Positions 51,543-61,504 of a DNA stretch of 64,000 bases are shown piece by piece. Position 1 is the stretch's first letter, and the number at the start of each line of letters is the position of its first letter. Source of the DNA: CALGYY01 sp963678485 (GTDB taxonomy: Bacteria; Bacteroidota; Bacteroidia; Bacteroidales; CAIWKO01); NCBI GenBank assembly GCA_963678485.1, contig OY782882.1:1984001-2048000 (forward strand), written 5' to 3'. Below the pieces are notes generated by a model. That model did no database searches, was not told the origin of the DNA, and saw nothing but the letters and a program-made list of their open reading frames with translations. The translations under genes were made by a program, and so were the position numbers.

Positions 51543-51563
51543 CTGACTTCATTTCACCAGACC
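51543..51563. repeat. 21-bp direct repeat, right copy
   Basis: This copy covers the last codons and stop of the glycosyltransferase at 51549 (MMGLVK plus TGA on the minus strand). It is identical to 50083-50103. Confidence 0.8.
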
Positions 51564-52517
51564 CATCATTTGTTTCACACTATGCTTGATACGCGGACTC
51601 AAGGGATTTAGAAAAAAAGCCAGACTAAAGTAAGCAAATTTTTGGAAGAATCCATTCTTTGTAATATGCATATAGAAATAAAAATCGCTCAATGCACAAA
51701 ATTTTTCCTTGCCTTGCAACAATGGATACCTTGATTTAGTCGAAGAAAGTAAGCTTTCAATCAAAGAATTGTATTCGAAAGGAACATCATTATAATGATA
51801 GGGAGACAAGGTTTTAACCTGAAAATAGGCCTGTTTGCCATCTATCATCGCTTGTTCTTCTGCAATAAGTTCATTCGGATTACTAGGTAAGGATTCTGTT
51901 GTTACATGGGGAGGATCGTGCAACAACATATAGGAAATAAATGATGAAGGAACGATGAAAGGAAAATCAGAAAGACCTGAATGTAAATAACGAAATGTAT
52001 GCTCAGTATGTCCAAAGCGCTTTAATGCCGCAAATGCCGTATGCCAACCCCCGACTTTATCAAGGCCCTGTCGTGTATAAAAATTAAAATAGCCCCCGCC
52101 ATAATAACCCTTCTGAATTATAATGCCATCAACCACTTCTTCCTTGTATACTTTTTTTAATGGTGTAATGCTCATGTGATGATAGTTGCACTTTTGAGAA
52201 AGTTCAATCATTGAAGTGAAAACATCAGGCTTGACTAACTCAACATCATCATCAATAAAAAAATAATAATTATAGTTCGGAAACTGGCTGATTACGCGGT
52301 TTTTCGAAAGACCAACTCCTTCACGTTGATCGGACCATAACAAAGGAATACGATATTCAGCGCAGAATTTCAAATATCTTTCGTTGTTTCCATCAAGAGA
52401 AAGAAGAAGATTAAAGTCTTGGTTACTATTCGCAAATGCAAAATAATGGGGCAGTATACGACGAACCATATTCAACCGGTTGCACGAAGTAATACATATT
52501 AAGGCATTGGCGCTCAT
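51549..52517 (-). CDS. Glycosyltransferase, GT-A fold
   Basis: This 322-residue protein has an N-terminal ICITSCNRLNMVRRIL strand-loop and YYFFIDDDVELVKPDVF, a DxD-type metal motif. A C-terminal region (about 230-322) is less conserved. The GVGLSKNR motif marks a GT2-like family of secreted-glycan enzymes. Its start overlaps the stop of the upstream glycosyltransferase by four bases (ATGA), so translation is coupled. Its final codons form the right copy of the 21-bp repeat at 51543-51563. Confidence 0.82.
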   Translation of the reverse strand: MSANALICITSCNRLNMVRRILPHYFAFANSNQDFNLLLSLDGNNERYLKFCAEYRIPLLWSDQREGVGLSKNRVISQFPNYNYYFFIDDDVELVKPDVFTSMIELSQKCNYHHMSITPLKKVYKEEVVDGIIIQKGYYGGGYFNFYTRQGLDKVGGWHTAFAALKRFGHTEHTFRYLHSGLSDFPFIVPSSFISYMLLHDPPHVTTESLPSNPNELIAEEQAMIDGKQAYFQVKTLSPYHYNDVPFEYNSLIESLLSSTKSRYPLLQGKEKFCALSDFYFYMHITKNGFFQKFAYFSLAFFLNPLSPRIKHSVKQMMGLVK

Positions 52518-53446
52518 AGTGGAATTAGTGTATAAACAATCGCAGCACTACAATATTTAATATTTTTTAAACTCACGAACCAATTCGTTTGCATAGCCCG
52601 CCATAGGCTCTTCATGGCCAGTTGCCGTTTTTTTTCTCTGGCATAAAGGTATGCGTTGCTACATAGATATTCCGTAATTCTTGCGTTAAGCAAAGCTTTG
52701 TATCTGGGATTAAAATAATCAATCATAAGCACACATTGGCTGATATGTTTTTCATTATGCTTGATCCCTTTGAAGCGGCTACCAGTGACGCTTTGAGCAT
52801 TTAACCTGTATATTGACATCGTGCGGTCAATATAACCAAAGCTTCCAAATTTCGACAGAAAGAGAAATAATGATAAATCTCCGTGTGTGCTTTTCAAAAA
52901 GAACTCAGGCAATGGGTTCTCAAGTACATTTCGAAAAACCACTGAGGCTGTAGGAATCAGCCAATGCTTTAAAATTTCTTCGCCTTCATATGTTCTCTCA
53001 GAACACTTGTTGAATTTTCGTATTGTCTCGCTCCCATTAGCATTAATTACATCTGCATTATGAAAACTAAGCACTACTTCCGGCTGTGCTTCTAACATAT
53101 CTATCTGGCGTTGCAGTTTCTCCGGGTCTGTCCAATAATCATCTCCTTCACAGATAGCAATATACTTCGAAGTTGCTATAGTTAGGCATCGGAGGAAATT
53201 TTGCATCATTCCAACATTTTTTTCTCCAGCATAAAAGGAAATTTTATCTGGATACTCATATTGAAATTCTTCGCAGATTTCTTTCGTCCCATCTACTGAA
53301 GCATCATCACAGATTATTAGATGAAAATCCCGATATGTTTGATTAAGGACACCTTGAATCGCTTTTGTTACAAAAGCTTTTTGATTATAAGAAATCATGC
53401 AAATATCAACAGTGTTTTCCACTTCCGAAATATTTTCCTTTATCAA
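52514..53446 (-). CDS. Glycosyltransferase family 2
   Basis: This 310-residue GT-A enzyme has TVDICMISYNQKAFVTKAIQGVLNQTY, the ICDDASVDGTKEICEEF loop, and the metal motif CEGDDYWTDPEKLQRQ. The glycan acceptor is unknown. A C-terminal helical part lies near AREKKRQLAMKSLWRAMQ. It is coupled to the next glycosyltransferase by an ATGA overlap. The 287 bases upstream (53447-53733) hold nothing recognisable. Confidence 0.88.
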   Translation of the reverse strand: MIKENISEVENTVDICMISYNQKAFVTKAIQGVLNQTYRDFHLIICDDASVDGTKEICEEFQYEYPDKISFYAGEKNVGMMQNFLRCLTIATSKYIAICEGDDYWTDPEKLQRQIDMLEAQPEVVLSFHNADVINANGSETIRKFNKCSERTYEGEEILKHWLIPTASVVFRNVLENPLPEFFLKSTHGDLSLFLFLSKFGSFGYIDRTMSIYRLNAQSVTGSRFKGIKHNEKHISQCVLMIDYFNPRYKALLNARITEYLCSNAYLYAREKKRQLAMKSLWRAMQTNWFVSLKNIKYCSAAIVYTLIPL

Positions 53447-53733
53447 TAAATTTTACAATTTTTTATCTTTTGTTCAGGTATACTAAAGGGTTGATTATGA
53501 TTACCCGCAATAAAAATTAATACCAATTAAAAACTAAATTTACACAATTTTTATTCACATACTTACAGCCAATAATAGTATATTCCCAAATAATTCTTGA
53601 CTTTGCGGTAACCCCACCATAACCAAGAATCGAAATTCCCAGATAAAGATAATAAAACAATAGCAAGCCAATTATATCGAAAACGTTTCGCTTCCAGTAG
53701 CGAAATCAATTAAAAAACAAGACATCCATCTTG

Positions 53734-54849
53734 TTAACAATAATTAATAACCAGTTGACAAATTTCCTTAATCTCTGTACTTGATAATCCATTGTAAATA
53801 GGTAAACAGAGAACCTCATTTGCAATTCTTTCCGCGACTGGCAAATTTTCTGATGATGCGCCAATTAATTTATTATATGGAGAGAAGGAAGATATCAATG
53901 GATAAAAATAGCGCCGGGAAAAAACATTTTTTGATTTTAAGAGATTATACAGATCATCTCTAGAGTGACCAAATTTATCTTTCTTGACAAAAATTGGCAT
54001 GTATGACCTGTTGTAATTAGTATTTTTTAAATCTGAAAAAAAGCGTATTCCCGGTACATTCTCCAATTCCTTTCGATATAGCGTGTTAATCTCCTCTCTT
54101 TCCTTAAATATTTCATCCATGTATTTTAAATGCAACAAACCAAAAGCAGCCTGCAGTTCATTCATTTTTGCATTAATTCCTGGACCAATAACAGTTACCT
54201 CGTCAGCAAATCCGAAGTTTTTCAGATAATCTATTCTTTGCTTCATTTCTTGAGTATGGCAAACTATAGCCCCACCCTCAAATGTATTAAATATTTTTGT
54301 AGCATGAAAACTCAGGATTGAAAGATCCCCTGCATTGCAAATAGAACTATCACCTTGTTTAACCCCGAATGCATGAGCAGCATCATATATTATCTTAAGA
54401 TTATGGTCTTTTGCTATTCGGCCTATTTCTTTTGTATTGCATGGCGTTCCATAGACATGAACAGGTAAAATCGCAGATGTTAATGGCGTAATCATAGCCT
54501 CAATCCTATGTGGATCGAGGTTACACGTTTCCTCCTCTATATCACAAAAAACTGGTGTTATACCATTCCACCATAAAGAATGGGTGGTGGCAACAAAACT
54601 AAAAGGTGTGGTAATCACTTCGCCATGAATGTCTAATGCTTGTAACGCAGTAATTAATGCAAGGGTTCCATTAGCAAACAAACAAATGTGCTTTACCCCC
54701 AAAAAATCACAGAGCGCTCTTTCTAATTTTTCATGAAATTGGCCTTTGTTTGTCAGCCACTTGTTTTGCCAAATTTCCTTCAAGTACAATTCGAACTCAT
54801 CGAGAGGTGGTAGGAATGGGCGGGTAACATATATTGGTGTTTGAGGCAT
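53734..54849 (-). CDS. DegT/DnrJ/EryC1 family sugar aminotransferase
   Basis: This 371-residue PLP enzyme forms an amino sugar from a keto-sugar nucleotide. PLP contacts visible are FANGTLALITALQ, YDAAHAFG (D156) and the Schiff-base lysine SFHATKIF (K185). The arrangement next to a NeuD/PglD-like acetyltransferase suggests an N-acetylated amino-deoxy sugar such as bacillosamine- or Fuc3NAc-type, but the sugar is not determined. The 318 bases upstream (54850-55167) show no gene. Confidence 0.92.
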   Translation of the reverse strand: MPQTPIYVTRPFLPPLDEFELYLKEIWQNKWLTNKGQFHEKLERALCDFLGVKHICLFANGTLALITALQALDIHGEVITTPFSFVATTHSLWWNGITPVFCDIEEETCNLDPHRIEAMITPLTSAILPVHVYGTPCNTKEIGRIAKDHNLKIIYDAAHAFGVKQGDSSICNAGDLSILSFHATKIFNTFEGGAIVCHTQEMKQRIDYLKNFGFADEVTVIGPGINAKMNELQAAFGLLHLKYMDEIFKEREEINTLYRKELENVPGIRFFSDLKNTNYNRSYMPIFVKKDKFGHSRDDLYNLLKSKNVFSRRYFYPLISSFSPYNKLIGASSENLPVAERIANEVLCLPIYNGLSSTEIKEICQLVINYC

Positions 54850-55167
54850 TTTTAATAAATAGGGGATTCTCTTACAAAGATACTAGAAAATATCTTACGA
54901 TGAAGGAAGTTGCAAAACCAATAATTCTAACTTACAATCAAACAACTAGCCCATAGTAATCTCATAATCCTTTATATTTATATTTGACTTATACATAAAA
55001 GAAATATTGTGTAATTGATTCAAAGGAACTTTTATTCTGTATTAAATGCAACTAAAGGAACTTTTAGAATTTTGGAGGTCGTTTTGGAGCTAATTCCTTA
55101 AAATTTAATTGGACATTAAGACAATACAATAATAGATTTCGGGGATTGGATTTGGGGGACAACTTTA

Positions 55168-55839
55168 CTACCTCGATTTCAGAAAAGATTCTCCCGGAAC
55201 TCGAGTTCTAATTATCCTTGCTGGATTACCAAATGCCAAAACATTATCAGGTAAATCATTCAAAACTACAGCACCAGAGCCAACAACAGTATTTTCTCCA
55301 ATTCGTATTCTGTCAATTAATGTAACATTAAGGCAAATAGAAGAGAATTTTCCTATAATAACTTTTCCACCAGTAATTGAACCTGCAGATAAATGAGAAA
55401 ATTCATCCATGAAGCAATTATGTTCTAGTTGCGCCCCGGTATTTACAATGCAAAAATCACTTATTTCCGAATCTGGATTAATAATGGCCCCAGCCATTAT
55501 AACATTTCCTACTCCAATTTTTACATTTCTACCTATTGCAACTGTCGGATGAATAGCGTTGATAAATTTAAACTTAGGAATTTTCGAAACAATAAAGTCC
55601 CGAACATAACACCTTGAATAATTATCTCCAATAGAAATAAATCCTCCATCTATACCAAACTTAGCAACTATATCAACAATATTTTCTTGTTTCCCAATTA
55701 CAGGATATCCAAACATTGTTTCACCAACCTCGGCAATAGAATCAATGATGCCAACAATATTAAAAAGTGATTCTTTCTCAATAATATCAATGCAAACATT
55801 TGCATGTAAGCCGCCTCCAAATATAACTATATTTTCCAT
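55168..55839 (-). CDS. NeuD/PglD family acetyltransferase
   Basis: This 223-residue protein has an N-terminal Rossmann-like domain (IVIFGGGLHANVCIDII) and a C-terminal left-handed beta-helix with hexapeptide repeats (IGRNVKIGVGNVIMAG, IGENTVVGSGAVVLNDL). Family members N-acetylate amino sugars made by DegT-type aminotransferases. The neighbour at 53734-54849 is the obvious partner. It lies 60 bases downstream of the membrane-protein gene. Confidence 0.88.
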   Translation of the reverse strand: MENIVIFGGGLHANVCIDIIEKESLFNIVGIIDSIAEVGETMFGYPVIGKQENIVDIVAKFGIDGGFISIGDNYSRCYVRDFIVSKIPKFKFINAIHPTVAIGRNVKIGVGNVIMAGAIINPDSEISDFCIVNTGAQLEHNCFMDEFSHLSAGSITGGKVIIGKFSSICLNVTLIDRIRIGENTVVGSGAVVLNDLPDNVLAFGNPARIIRTRVPGESFLKSR

Positions 55840-55899
55840 TTACTCTCTATTTATACTTTGAGATTATTTTAATATCGCTGACGCCACATTATACTTACG

Positions 55900-57402
55900 C
55901 TAATTTCTTCTTCTAAACTTGATTTTTTCCATTACTGTTTTCCATTTAGATAACAGTACGCTAATATATACCGAAAAAAACGGGAATGCCAATACAAGAT
56001 AACGATATTCAACTGTACCTTTATACAAAGGAAACAGCACTATTAAAAATCCAGGAACAAAAATTAATAGAGAAAATTCCTTCGTCATCTTCCTCATTAT
56101 TACGCCAAAAAAGAAATATAAATACGAGAAAAAGCCCCCAAGAATGACAAAAGCATTTATTAAATAGAAGAAGCCCTTAAAAAGTAATTGGATATTCCTA
56201 TTATCTTCACCAATAGGCTGATAATATGTATATGGCTGGTATATAAATTTCCAAATAAGTATTAACGGAGCGTATATATAGCAAACCTGTTTTTTATTCT
56301 GTTGTATATAAGATATGTGCTCGTCTAAACCTTGAATAAACAAAGATGCGTAGTTTTGCCTTGTATTACTATCAAGGCTAGTATCAGAGGATAACCAATA
56401 AAAATTTCTTAGCTGCACTAAGTGATCTAGATTAATGGTGTCATTAAATATGTATTCAGGAAATATTTTATCACTTGGTCTAGTGAAGTTATAGGTTTTT
56501 AAGTACTTATCGGTAGCAAACCAAGCACCCTCAGATCCAGGGTGCCATTCTAGAAAAACCCCTCCAAATTGTTTTGTAAAATCAACAATTTTTAGATAGG
56601 TTTTAGGATAATTCATACCTCCATACACGGAACTTTGGAGTGGAATTATTTTTTTTTCATTAATATAGTTTCTAATGACCCAAATTGAATCAAAAAACAA
56701 AAAACATAAAGAAAATAATAGGATACATAACATTTTTCTTTTAAATGTATTAAAGGAAATAATAAAGATTATGAAAAATATTATAAATATGAAATAAACA
56801 ATCATAAATGGCCGAAGAAACACTAGCCACGCGATAAACAGCCCTGATAAAAAGAAAGGGGATGTTGTCTGCCTTTTGATTCCAATTAACAAAAAGGAAA
56901 TCCCAGTTAACATGCAAGCAGTAGCTAATGTTTCGGTATAATAACCGAAAGCATAGATACTGATATAATCTGTCAACCCAAGAAATACAATTACAAGAAT
57001 TGCGCTTATACTTTTAGACACATGCCTTTTAATCGTATAACCAAAAAACACTACTGAAATGCAATAACAAGCGATCTGGACAAAAGACCCTAATAGCAAC
57101 GCGATTTGTTTACTAAATAATAATCTTAAAGGATAATATATTGGAAGAAAACCAGGCATACGACCAGAAAAATTACTATTTAATTGATATTGTCCAAGAT
57201 TAATTAAATTTTCAATTGATTCGACATAATAATGACCGTCACCTTCAATTTTTGAAATACCTGTATTTCGAAAAAGAAAATATTTTAACGCTTGAAAAAG
57301 AAAAAGAAAAACACACAAAAAAACAAACTTGTTGTTTTTTAGGAACTCAATTATACGATTAATTGCCGTACTCATGTGTTTATTGTGTATATGTTTTTTC
57401 AT
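55900..57402 (-). CDS. Polytopic membrane protein, GT39-like
   Basis: This 500-residue protein has about eleven membrane helices. The loop after the first helix contains GDGHYYVESIENLINLG, reminiscent of the acidic loop of GT-C (ArnT/PMT-like) glycosyltransferases, and a large exposed loop follows later (about residues 250-370). It probably transfers a sugar from a lipid-linked donor outside the cytoplasm. The start could instead be ATG nine codons later. It is in a cluster of glycan genes on one strand. Confidence 0.65.
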   Translation of the reverse strand: MKKHIHNKHMSTAINRIIEFLKNNKFVFLCVFLFLFQALKYFLFRNTGISKIEGDGHYYVESIENLINLGQYQLNSNFSGRMPGFLPIYYPLRLLFSKQIALLLGSFVQIACYCISVVFFGYTIKRHVSKSISAILVIVFLGLTDYISIYAFGYYTETLATACMLTGISFLLIGIKRQTTSPFFLSGLFIAWLVFLRPFMIVYFIFIIFFIIFIISFNTFKRKMLCILLFSLCFLFFDSIWVIRNYINEKKIIPLQSSVYGGMNYPKTYLKIVDFTKQFGGVFLEWHPGSEGAWFATDKYLKTYNFTRPSDKIFPEYIFNDTINLDHLVQLRNFYWLSSDTSLDSNTRQNYASLFIQGLDEHISYIQQNKKQVCYIYAPLILIWKFIYQPYTYYQPIGEDNRNIQLLFKGFFYLINAFVILGGFFSYLYFFFGVIMRKMTKEFSLLIFVPGFLIVLFPLYKGTVEYRYLVLAFPFFSVYISVLLSKWKTVMEKIKFRRRN

Positions 57403-57458
57403 AACATATTTCTAGTTGGCCGTTAATTTATGATATATGCACTATCATGCTTCGGAAA

Positions 57459-58382
57459 TTATTTCTTTATATCTTTAATCACATACGATGGATTTCCCTT
57501 TAATTCGTCATATATTCTGCAGATATATTCTCCGATTATGCCAAGCATAATCATTACAAAACCACCAATAATTAGAATTAAAATAACAATGGGTGCATAA
57601 CCCTTAAATGGAGTCTGGTTTAATAATCTTGCATACAACACAGCACCCGCATAAGAAAAGCCTAATATTGCACAAACAACTCCGATAATAGACATCAATC
57701 TAATAGGCCAGTATGCAGTATTTAAAATACCATCAGTAAAGTACTTCATTCTCCTTGTTAATGACCATTGTGATTGCCCAAGTTTTCTTTCGGCTCTTTC
57801 ATATGGTAAAAACTTTACGTCGAAGCCAAGCCATAAAACATCTCCTTGAAAAAATCTGTTTTTTGTTCTGATCTTGTTAAATTCATCTAATGCCTTACGT
57901 CCAAGTAAAAGGAAATCAAAACCTCCTGCAGGCATTAAAGGATTTGATATTTTTATAAGCTTATAAAAAATCCTAGAAGTAACATTTCTTACAAAGCCAT
58001 CGTTTCTTTTTTTTCTATAGCAAATTACAATATCATGACCGTTGTTCCACTCTTGTATAATTTGAGGAATCATTTCAATTGGTTCTTGCAAATCTGCCGA
58101 TAAAGAAATTACTGCCTCACCAGTAGCGGCTCTGTATCCGGCTGTCAGCGCGGCAACCTGGCCAAAGTTTCTACTAAATCTAATAATAACAACATTTGTT
58201 CTGTTTAATTTAAATTTCAACAATTCATCAAAGGAACCATCATCAGACCCGTCATCAACAAAAATAAACTCAAATTCATATTGATGGCATTCCACATCAA
58301 TTACATTAGAAATTCTAATAAATAATTCCGGCAATGACTTTACATTTCTATAAACAGGAATTACAATTGATACTTTTTTCAT
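57459..58382 (-). CDS. Polyprenyl-phosphate glycosyltransferase (GT2, DPM/GtrB-like)
   Basis: This 307-residue protein has a GT-A catalytic part with SIVIPVYRNVKSLPELF, FVDDGSDDGSF and SLSADLQEPIEMIP (DxD-like). The QSQWSLTRRMKYFTDGI segment and two C-terminal membrane helices (about 230-250 and 262-288) follow. These enzymes load a sugar onto undecaprenyl phosphate, usually for a GT-C partner; the adjacent membrane protein (55900-57402) is the likely user. The lipid carrier and sugar are not determined by the sequence. Confidence 0.9.
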   Translation of the reverse strand: MKKVSIVIPVYRNVKSLPELFIRISNVIDVECHQYEFEFIFVDDGSDDGSFDELLKFKLNRTNVVIIRFSRNFGQVAALTAGYRAATGEAVISLSADLQEPIEMIPQIIQEWNNGHDIVICYRKKRNDGFVRNVTSRIFYKLIKISNPLMPAGGFDFLLLGRKALDEFNKIRTKNRFFQGDVLWLGFDVKFLPYERAERKLGQSQWSLTRRMKYFTDGILNTAYWPIRLMSIIGVVCAILGFSYAGAVLYARLLNQTPFKGYAPIVILILIIGGFVMIMLGIIGEYICRIYDELKGNPSYVIKDIKK

Positions 58383-58545
58383 GACGATAAAATGTTTTTA
58401 TAAGACACTCTTACGAAAAAATATGTTTAAGCACAAAGCGATAAATATCACAATGTTAGCAAATTTTCTTTTTATGAATATGCGATAGTTCAGATTTAAT
58501 TATTTATCAACGAAGCCAAAGTAAACAATACAGCCCGTCTTTGTT

Positions 58546-59448
58546 TTACTTTTTTGCATATATCACACATCTTCGAATATATGGAGCTTTAATGTTTTTG
58601 TCGAAATAATAAACTATATAACCTTTGGATGATTTAATTTCAAAATGCTTTTGATTGAATATTTGAGAAATATTACGATAATCATCATGTTTATGATATG
58701 TTGCACATGCGATTTTTATAGGATATTCTGAAGTCTCAATAATTTTAGATGCTCCTCTTATCACTTCTTCTTCATATCCTTCCACGTCAATCTTTAAAAA
58801 AAGATTTCCCTTTATTGGTGTATTTTTAAAATATCCATCCAAAGAAACACTTTCATTACTATCCATTGAAGACACCAATTTTTTAATTATGGTTACTTTC
58901 TTCATCCACGGTTCAAATGTGGCCTGTAGTGGTTCAATCCACATTGGCAAAAACTCAAATAAATATAGATGTTCTATTTTTTCAATGTTTTCTAGCGAAA
59001 ATAATCCATCTGCACAACCCACATCAATCACAATATCGCCAGATTGAATATAAAAATCTGCTTGTGTATAACAATGTGGGCTCTCTTTATCCTGTTCTAA
59101 ACACAATCCATTGTAGCACTTTCGAATTTGCTCCTCGCTGTATTCTCGAGGAAAATACAAACGGAGACCACGATGCTCTACATAACACAATTTTTTTGAA
59201 TCGTCAAATAATACATCAATTATTCTATTTATATATTCATTGGTGAATGGATACGGAAAAGGAAAGATACGTCCTGACTGGTAATACTCAACGATAGCTT
59301 TTATTTCTGGATCCTCAGTTCTTAAATGCAACTTTACCGTTTCTTTTACAATACGACTGGCAAATCTTCTTGTATTTGCATTATCGATTTTGTTTTTAAT
59401 TTTATAAAATAGATTCCCAGCTAATGACATATTGTTAGATTTTTCCAA
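58546..59448 (-). CDS. FkbM family methyltransferase
   Basis: This 300-residue protein has a class I SAM fold of the FkbM type: IVIDVGCADGLFSLENI (motif I), YLFEFLP, and LFLKIDVEGYEEEVIRGA. Such enzymes O-methylate sugars or lipids. Its start overlaps the preceding glycosyltransferase by 14 bases, supporting cotranscription. The N-terminal 90 residues are helical and likely contribute to substrate binding. Confidence 0.9.
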   Translation of the reverse strand: MEKSNNMSLAGNLFYKIKNKIDNANTRRFASRIVKETVKLHLRTEDPEIKAIVEYYQSGRIFPFPYPFTNEYINRIIDVLFDDSKKLCYVEHRGLRLYFPREYSEEQIRKCYNGLCLEQDKESPHCYTQADFYIQSGDIVIDVGCADGLFSLENIEKIEHLYLFEFLPMWIEPLQATFEPWMKKVTIIKKLVSSMDSNESVSLDGYFKNTPIKGNLFLKIDVEGYEEEVIRGASKIIETSEYPIKIACATYHKHDDYRNISQIFNQKHFEIKSSKGYIVYYFDKNIKAPYIRRCVIYAKK

Positions 59449-60247
59449 GTAATAATATTGTACGGGATTTTAAACGCCCGTAATACTTTGCAAGAAATAT
59501 TTTCCTGTTTTGAGAAATAATCTCATTCCTGTTATTAAACTTACTCCCTCCCACTAAATGGTAAACTGAAATATCAGGAAAATACAAGATTCTCTTTTTT
59601 GCAATTTTTTTGACGATATAACACCATTCCGTATCTTCTCCATACATAAAAAATGTCTCTGTAAGAATTCCTGAGGGAAACTCCTTTAGCAATTCCTTGT
59701 TAAACATTAGAAAAGTCCCCCAAACCCTATCTACGTATCGTTCTGATAAATGGTCAAAATAACCGTTTAACAATATTTTGCTGCGCTTATTTTTCGACCA
59801 TAATTTGTGAAGTCTTAACTTTTCGATTAGTATAAGCCTTATTGATGGGAATCGATGACACTGTCTCTGAATGCTACCATCAAGATTTAACAACTTGCAA
59901 GTAAGGAAACCAAGCTGCGACTCTTGTTTCAGTCTTTCTAGCGATTTTGCAAGAACAGGCTCCCTTAAAACGACATCACTGTTAAGTAACAAAATATATT
60001 TTCCTTGCGCATATGAAATGCCTAAATTATTACCCTTCGCAAAACCCAAATTTGTATCCGATTTTACTATTTTAATGCTTGGAAATTCATTTTGAAATTC
60101 ATCTGGAAGACACTCTGACGAAGCATTATCAACAAGGATTATTTCGTAATTGCAATTTAATTCATACTCAATAATAGAGCGAATACAGGCACTTGACAAC
60201 GAAAAAGTGTTATAATTAATAATCACTATGCTTAGTTCTGGTAGCAT
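59435..60247 (-). CDS. Glycosyltransferase family 2 (rhamnosyltransferase-like)
   Basis: This 270-residue GT-A enzyme has LSIVIINYNTFSLSSACI, ILVDNASSEC and LLNSDVVLREPVL. The FMYGEDTEWCYIVKKIAKK segment is typical of WbbL-type rhamnosyltransferases. Donor identity is unproven. It overlaps the FkbM gene by 14 bases and follows the GT4 gene by 18 bases. Confidence 0.88.
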   Translation of the reverse strand: MLPELSIVIINYNTFSLSSACIRSIIEYELNCNYEIILVDNASSECLPDEFQNEFPSIKIVKSDTNLGFAKGNNLGISYAQGKYILLLNSDVVLREPVLAKSLERLKQESQLGFLTCKLLNLDGSIQRQCHRFPSIRLILIEKLRLHKLWSKNKRSKILLNGYFDHLSERYVDRVWGTFLMFNKELLKEFPSGILTETFFMYGEDTEWCYIVKKIAKKRILYFPDISVYHLVGGSKFNNRNEIISQNRKIFLAKYYGRLKSRTILLLGKI

Positions 60248-60265
60248 AAAATACTTAATTAGTTT

Positions 60266-61465
60266 TCAAAATGCTTGCGAAATTTCCTTTGCAAACAAAC
60301 TTACATTTCTTTTTGCGTCAAAATTATTTGTATGAAACTCTTTAATGATTTCCTTCGAAAATTCAAATTCAAATAATGCCATTTCAAGTTTAGCCGCAAT
60401 GCCTTCAATGCTGTCATTTTGCTCAAAAAGCACTCCTGTCTTTTCATTAACAAGTTCCGGAATTCCACAGGTTCTCATTGCAAAAACAGGAACACCAAAA
60501 CTAATAGCTTCCATCATTGAAATGGGAAGTCCTTCAGACTCACTCAATGAAATAAAAAATGAAACACTCTGCTGTGAAAAAAAATTGAAAATTTCAGCGT
60601 TTGGGCGATTACCCATAATTTCTGCCTTTATGTGTTCTGGCAACAACTCTATTTCCTTAATTAAACAAGGCATCATCTCTCCATCACCAAAATGAACCCA
60701 TCGTATTGGCCGATTAATAATCTTAAGAACGCGCGGAATTAAATGAACTCTTTTGAATTCTCTCATGTTCGAACAAGAAACAATGAGAGGACTAATACCT
60801 TCATTTGCAGGTGATAAATTTGAATGATTTGCACTGCCTAGATAATGCAGACAGACTTTTTTTGAATATTTTGAAGTCTTACTCTGCATATATTTTTTAC
60901 CATGCTCACTTATTGCATATACCCTGTCAATATATTTAAGTTTGAATTCACGAAAAGGCACTATACGATCTCCCACATCATAAAGATCAAATCTATGCGC
61001 TCTACTAATAAACTTGTTTATAACACCTTTTCTTTTGAGTAAAGCCAATGACAAAGTTGCATTCTCAAACCAATAGTCGTAAAACAATGCGCTTTGCAAA
61101 ACTTCCTTGCTGAGACTTTTCTTTATTAATCCGGCTCTCCACAATGAAGTCAATAGTATAGATAAATATGTTTTTACATGTTTAATATACGATCCAATAG
61201 CACCTCTTTTAAGTGCCTGCACTAAGAACACTGTAATGGCAATTGGAAAATATCTGAACAATAATTTAATGTTCGATGGTTTTTGCTTCTCAAAAAGCTC
61301 AGACATTAAGACAACATTAGAAGGAAGAAAAGAATCTCCGGCCTCTCTGGAGGTTGGAAAATAATAGATTTTTTCGAATTTCACAGCAAGACATTCAAAC
61401 TCATTTTTGAGCGTTGTTTCATAAGGAAATACTGTAGAAAAAAAAACTAGTGTTTTTGTCATCAT
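60266..61465 (-). CDS. Glycosyltransferase, GT4 family
   Basis: This 399-residue protein shows a GT-B fold: a variable N-half, then IVSCSNMREFKRVHLIPRVLKII and the donor site FISLSESEGLPISMMEAISFGVPVFAMRTCGIPELV, with the EX7E-type spacing. A retaining sugar transferase of a surface polysaccharide is likely. It is followed by the GT2 gene after 18 bases. The MM start may be at either methionine. Confidence 0.9.
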   Translation of the reverse strand: MMTKTLVFFSTVFPYETTLKNEFECLAVKFEKIYYFPTSREAGDSFLPSNVVLMSELFEKQKPSNIKLLFRYFPIAITVFLVQALKRGAIGSYIKHVKTYLSILLTSLWRAGLIKKSLSKEVLQSALFYDYWFENATLSLALLKRKGVINKFISRAHRFDLYDVGDRIVPFREFKLKYIDRVYAISEHGKKYMQSKTSKYSKKVCLHYLGSANHSNLSPANEGISPLIVSCSNMREFKRVHLIPRVLKIINRPIRWVHFGDGEMMPCLIKEIELLPEHIKAEIMGNRPNAEIFNFFSQQSVSFFISLSESEGLPISMMEAISFGVPVFAMRTCGIPELVNEKTGVLFEQNDSIEGIAAKLEMALFEFEFSKEIIKEFHTNNFDAKRNVSLFAKEISQAF

Positions 61466-61504
61466 AAAAACTATTACATTCTTGGAAGAAGATTTTCTAC
61501 CATA

